DNA from: Bordetella parapertussis | GTDB taxonomy: Bacteria > Pseudomonadota > Gammaproteobacteria > Burkholderiales > Burkholderiaceae_B | DNA length: 17,021 bases | Assembly: GCA_945883615.1 (NCBI GenBank) | Contig: CAMCYB010000037.1 | Location: 1-17,021, forward strand | Direction: 5' to 3' | Shown here: in pieces, positions 14,889 through 17,021 of the stretch | Layout: each line of letters opens with the position of its first letter | Numbering within the stretch: the stretch's first letter is position 1 | The notes under the pieces: model-generated | What the model was told of the DNA's origin: nothing | Database searches by the model: none | Seen by the model: the letters and a program-made list of their open reading frames with translations, nothing else | Translations under genes and position numbers: made by a program

Positions 14889-15857
14889 ATGGCTGTTTTT
14901 ACACTAATCAGCGAAGCTGATGCGCAAGAATTTCTCAAAAATTATGATTTGGGGGCGTTCAAATCGTTGACGGGTATCGCAGCAGGTATTGAAAATACCA
15001 ATTACTTTCTTGAAACCAGCAAAGGAAGTTTCGTTTTAACTATTTTTGAGGTGCTCAAAGCGCATGAGTTACCTTTTTATATCGAGTTAATGCATCATTT
15101 AGCGTCTAAAGGCATGCCCGTTCCTCAGCCCCAAAGCCAACACTCTGGTCAACGTCTGGCGAGCCTACATAATAAGCCTACTGCAATTGTCAGCAAGCTT
15201 CCAGGCAGTTGGGTACAGGCACCCACCTTAGATCACTGCAAACTCGCTGCGAAAACATTGGCTCAATGCCACCTCGCGGGTGTTGGTACACCCATCAAAC
15301 AAGCAAACTTACGCGATTCAGCATGGCGACAAGCCACAGCGCCTGACGTTCTACCTTTCTTAGATTCTTCTCAGCAAACACTCATGCTCGATGCACTTAA
15401 AGAAGATCGGCTTATTTGCCAAAGCAGTCAATGGCACGCTTTACCAAGCGGCCCATCGCATTGCGATTTATTTCGCGACAATGTGTTGTTTGAGTCATCT
15501 GGCTCAAATTTAAAAATGGGTGGCTTTATAGATTTTTACTTTGCAGGGGTTGAAGCGTTTATATTTGATATCGCTGTTGCCATAAACGACTGGTGTATTG
15601 ACCGCAATACTGGGGCCTTAAATCAAGATCTGGTCGACGCTTGGTTAAGTGCTTATTCAGAAATTCGCTCTTTCACCCCTGAAGAAAAAAATCTATGGCC
15701 TGCTACACTTCGTATAGCAGCCTTGAGGTTTTGGGTTTCTCGTTTATATGATTTTCATATGCCAAGAGCTGCCGAAACACTCAAACCACATGACCCAACT
15801 CATTTTGAGCGAATTTTGACTTGTCGTTTTGATTTTGAACCCACTTTTTTAAACTGA
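14889..15857 (+). CDS. thrB: Homoserine kinase (type II, APH-like)
   Basis: This ThrB form phosphorylates homoserine to O-phosphohomoserine for threonine synthesis and has the aminoglycoside-phosphotransferase fold, unlike the GHMP-type enzyme of E. coli. The start MAVFTLISEADAQEFL is the family's typical one. IAAGIENTNYFLET and FVLTIFE form the N-lobe; HCDLFRDNVLF (H191, D193, N198) is the catalytic loop; GFIDFYFAGVEAFIFDIAVAINDWC (D215) holds the metal-binding Asp. The 322 residues are normal. There is no ribosome-binding site; see the promoter entry. It acts downstream of Asd, encoded elsewhere in the window. The BPSS1780-like gene follows after 8 bases, a pairing typical of Burkholderiales. 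Confidence 0.95.
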   Translation: MAVFTLISEADAQEFLKNYDLGAFKSLTGIAAGIENTNYFLETSKGSFVLTIFEVLKAHELPFYIELMHHLASKGMPVPQPQSQHSGQRLASLHNKPTAIVSKLPGSWVQAPTLDHCKLAAKTLAQCHLAGVGTPIKQANLRDSAWRQATAPDVLPFLDSSQQTLMLDALKEDRLICQSSQWHALPSGPSHCDLFRDNVLFESSGSNLKMGGFIDFYFAGVEAFIFDIAVAINDWCIDRNTGALNQDLVDAWLSAYSEIRSFTPEEKNLWPATLRIAALRFWVSRLYDFHMPRAAETLKPHDPTHFERILTCRFDFEPTFLN

Positions 15858-15865
15858 GCGATCGC

Positions 15866-16651
15866 ATGCAAGCTGCCGTACTTCCCGCCATTGCAGGTTG
15901 GCAATGGGTGTTTCAAGGTTGGCACATTTTTAAGCAACAACCTTTGGCCATGTTGACCTGGGCCATGTTGATCAGTTTTTTACTAATGATTGCGACATTG
16001 GTCGCCCCTATAGGCCCGCTTATTTTTATTTGCTTGATGCCTGCCGTAACCTTCGTCACACTAACAATATGTCGGCATATTACTGAAGGGCAAAAGATTT
16101 TCCCCTCTATGTGGATTCAACCTCTCAAAACCAAGGGGCTATTTCGCAAACTACTCGCCATTGGTTCGATTTATGTCGTGATGTGTTTAATTGTTGGTTT
16201 CTTGGCTTTTTTGCCATTTATAGACGAACTAAGCACTGCCATGCAAACCATGACAGATGCAAAAGACCTCGCACCATTAATTGCTGCCGTGCAGTTGCCC
16301 ATGATGATTTTTGCAGGTCTTTATGTTATTTTGGCGGCTCTTTTTTGGTATGCCCCTGCCTTAGTAGGGTGGCACGGCACCTCAACCATTCAAGCTTTAT
16401 TTTTCAGTGCCATTGCCTGCTGGCGCAACAAATGGGCATTTTTAGTTTACGGCTTTATTTGGGTAGGCTTATTTTTTGCAGTTGACCTGTTTAGCGGTGT
16501 ACTCGTTTCGCTTGGTATTTCGCTTGATATGGCTGCAACACTTCAAGTGCCTATCAACATTACATTAGGTAGCGTGATGTACTGTAGCTTTTACCCAAGT
16601 TATATCAGCGTGTTGAGTCAGCATCCCAATACAGAAGTGATTGCTAACTAG
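15866..16651 (+). CDS. BPSS1780-family membrane protein
   Basis: A 261-residue polytopic inner-membrane protein with about six helices (26-46, 50-70, 97-118, 146-168, 191-214, 229-250). The N-terminus GWQWVFQGWHIFKQQPLAML and the interior FWYAPALVGWHG resemble the BPSS1780 family, common in Betaproteobacteria next to thrB and of unknown function. ATG 15866 lies 8 bases after the thrB stop with only a weak GAG upstream, which suggests translational coupling. It is convergent with the DUF192-like fragment, 36 bp away. Confidence 0.8.
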   Translation: MQAAVLPAIAGWQWVFQGWHIFKQQPLAMLTWAMLISFLLMIATLVAPIGPLIFICLMPAVTFVTLTICRHITEGQKIFPSMWIQPLKTKGLFRKLLAIGSIYVVMCLIVGFLAFLPFIDELSTAMQTMTDAKDLAPLIAAVQLPMMIFAGLYVILAALFWYAPALVGWHGTSTIQALFFSAIACWRNKWAFLVYGFIWVGLFFAVDLFSGVLVSLGISLDMAATLQVPINITLGSVMYCSFYPSYISVLSQHPNTEVIAN

Positions 16652-16674
16652 GTTTTTTAAATCAAGCAAGTAAC

Positions 16675-16697
16675 AAAAACGTAGTCACTACTTTTTT
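16675..16697 (+). terminator. Short candidate terminator after the thrB operon
   Basis: GTAG-TCA-CTAC (16681-16691) is flanked by an A tract before it and six T after it on the plus strand. The stem is only 4 bp plus A-T pairs, so it is weak. It overlaps the stop of the convergent fragment and could work in both directions. Confidence 0.35.
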
Positions 16698-16879
16698 AGC
16701 AGCCAATAGGCGAGTTCAATCGCATCACAAAACTGCCCAGTATCTTTCTTATCAAAATCTTTTGTTTCCACCACTGCCACAGCCTGTGGGTGATAAGCCA
16801 ATCGCCAAGGTTGTAAACGGGGTATGCATTTTAATATTTGGCCTCTTGATCCGATAAAAAAAACACCTATTGGAACTAG
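16688..16879 (-). pseudogene. C-terminal part of a probable DUF192-family gene cut by an IS
   Basis: A minus-strand frame is open from the IS junction at 16879 to TAG at 16688-16690 (63 residues): VPIGVFFIGSRGQILKC, then IPRLQPWRLAYHPQAVAVVE, then a charged stretch and DAIELAYWLLKK. The block of a hydrophobic strand, a turn, ILK-IPRL-PWR and AVAVVE recalls the end of DUF192 proteins, small beta-rich proteins of unknown role; this family call is tentative. No start codon with a ribosome-binding site lies within the fragment, and upstream of 16879 the frame enters IS sequence and meets a stop at 16901-16903. The missing 5' part should lie on the far side of the IS. Confidence 0.6.
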
Positions 16880-17021
16880 GGAAGGTCTGAATAAGTCGGT
16901 TTAAAGCGGAAATTTCCGCGGTAGAAATTTACTGATTCAATAATATTTACTTTTTTGCCCAATATGGACAGATATTTGGGCATTTTAGCCCGTTTAGCAC
17001 CCCGAATCAGGGTACTGCGCC
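16876..17021. mobile_element. Terminal part of an IS5-family insertion sequence (with CTAG target site)
   Basis: GGAAGGTCTGAATAAGTC at 16880-16897 matches the IS5 terminal repeat GGAAGGTGCGAATAAG at 14 of 16 positions from memory of that family. It is preceded by CTAG (16876-16879), which fits the YTAR target that IS5-type elements duplicate. The element continues past the window, so its other end, second CTAG copy and transposase are not seen. Inside, GCCCAATAT (16957-16965) and ATATTTGGGC (16972-16981) form a hairpin. Frames are open on both strands near the right edge, so the transposase direction is undecided. Confidence 0.7.

Noticed and set aside
16111..16485. 124-residue ORF inside the BPSS1780-like gene in another frame
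   Set aside because: The overlapping membrane protein has clear helices and family features; the Cys/His-rich product is a frame shadow.

Overview
The window looks like chromosome of a betaproteobacterium of the order Burkholderiales, probably Alcaligenaceae-like. The main reason is the minus-strand order leuC-leuD-leuB-asd-fimV-truA-trpF, which is a typical Burkholderiales arrangement. The pairs thrB + BPSS1780-type membrane protein and DUF2069 next to yihY also fit. By eye the G+C content is clearly below 50%, low for that order, with AT-rich spacers. No composition or similarity search was run; family calls rest on recognised motifs.

Layout. (1) 1-990 is a decaying accessory stretch. The tail of a possible transposase gene (+) abuts the 5' half of a HupE/UreJ-type nickel/cobalt membrane protein gene (-). 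Upstream of that lies a His-rich, signal-peptide-bearing CzcI-like gene (-), broken by a frameshift in a T tract. (2) 954-1109: a tRNA-Val(GAC) gene (-) with its own promoter and a strong terminator. (3) 1120-8650: a compact biosynthetic cluster (-). It holds isopropylmalate isomerase (leuC, leuD), isopropylmalate dehydrogenase (leuB), aspartate-semialdehyde dehydrogenase (asd), an unusually short FimV/HubP-like protein, tRNA pseudouridine synthase (truA) and phosphoribosylanthranilate isomerase (trpF). A sigma70-like promoter and a strongly self-complementary leader precede leuC. (4) 8673-12032: aroC, selO and a DUF2069 membrane protein (-). (5) 12066-13465: yihY and a two-CBS-domain protein (+), followed by a degenerate 13-15 bp repeat array. 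(6) 13709-14713: dusA (-). (7) 14889-16651: thrB and a BPSS1780-family membrane protein (+). (8) 16688-17021: the 3' end of a probable DUF192-family gene (-), cut at a CTAG site by the terminal repeat of an IS5-family element that runs off the window.

How the genes fit together. The core is amino-acid and aromatic biosynthesis. LeuCDB make leucine; Asd and ThrB feed lysine, methionine and threonine; AroC makes chorismate; TrpF acts in tryptophan synthesis. TruA and DusA modify tRNA. The core genes appear intact. Disruption is confined to the two edges: one gene is interrupted by an IS at the right, and at the left a broken metal-handling locus ends in foreign-looking DNA. I see no convincing new defence or mobile system. 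The items most worth a second look are the leuC leader, the frameshifted CzcI/HupE locus, the minisatellite at 13486-13636 and the IS-interrupted gene at the right edge.
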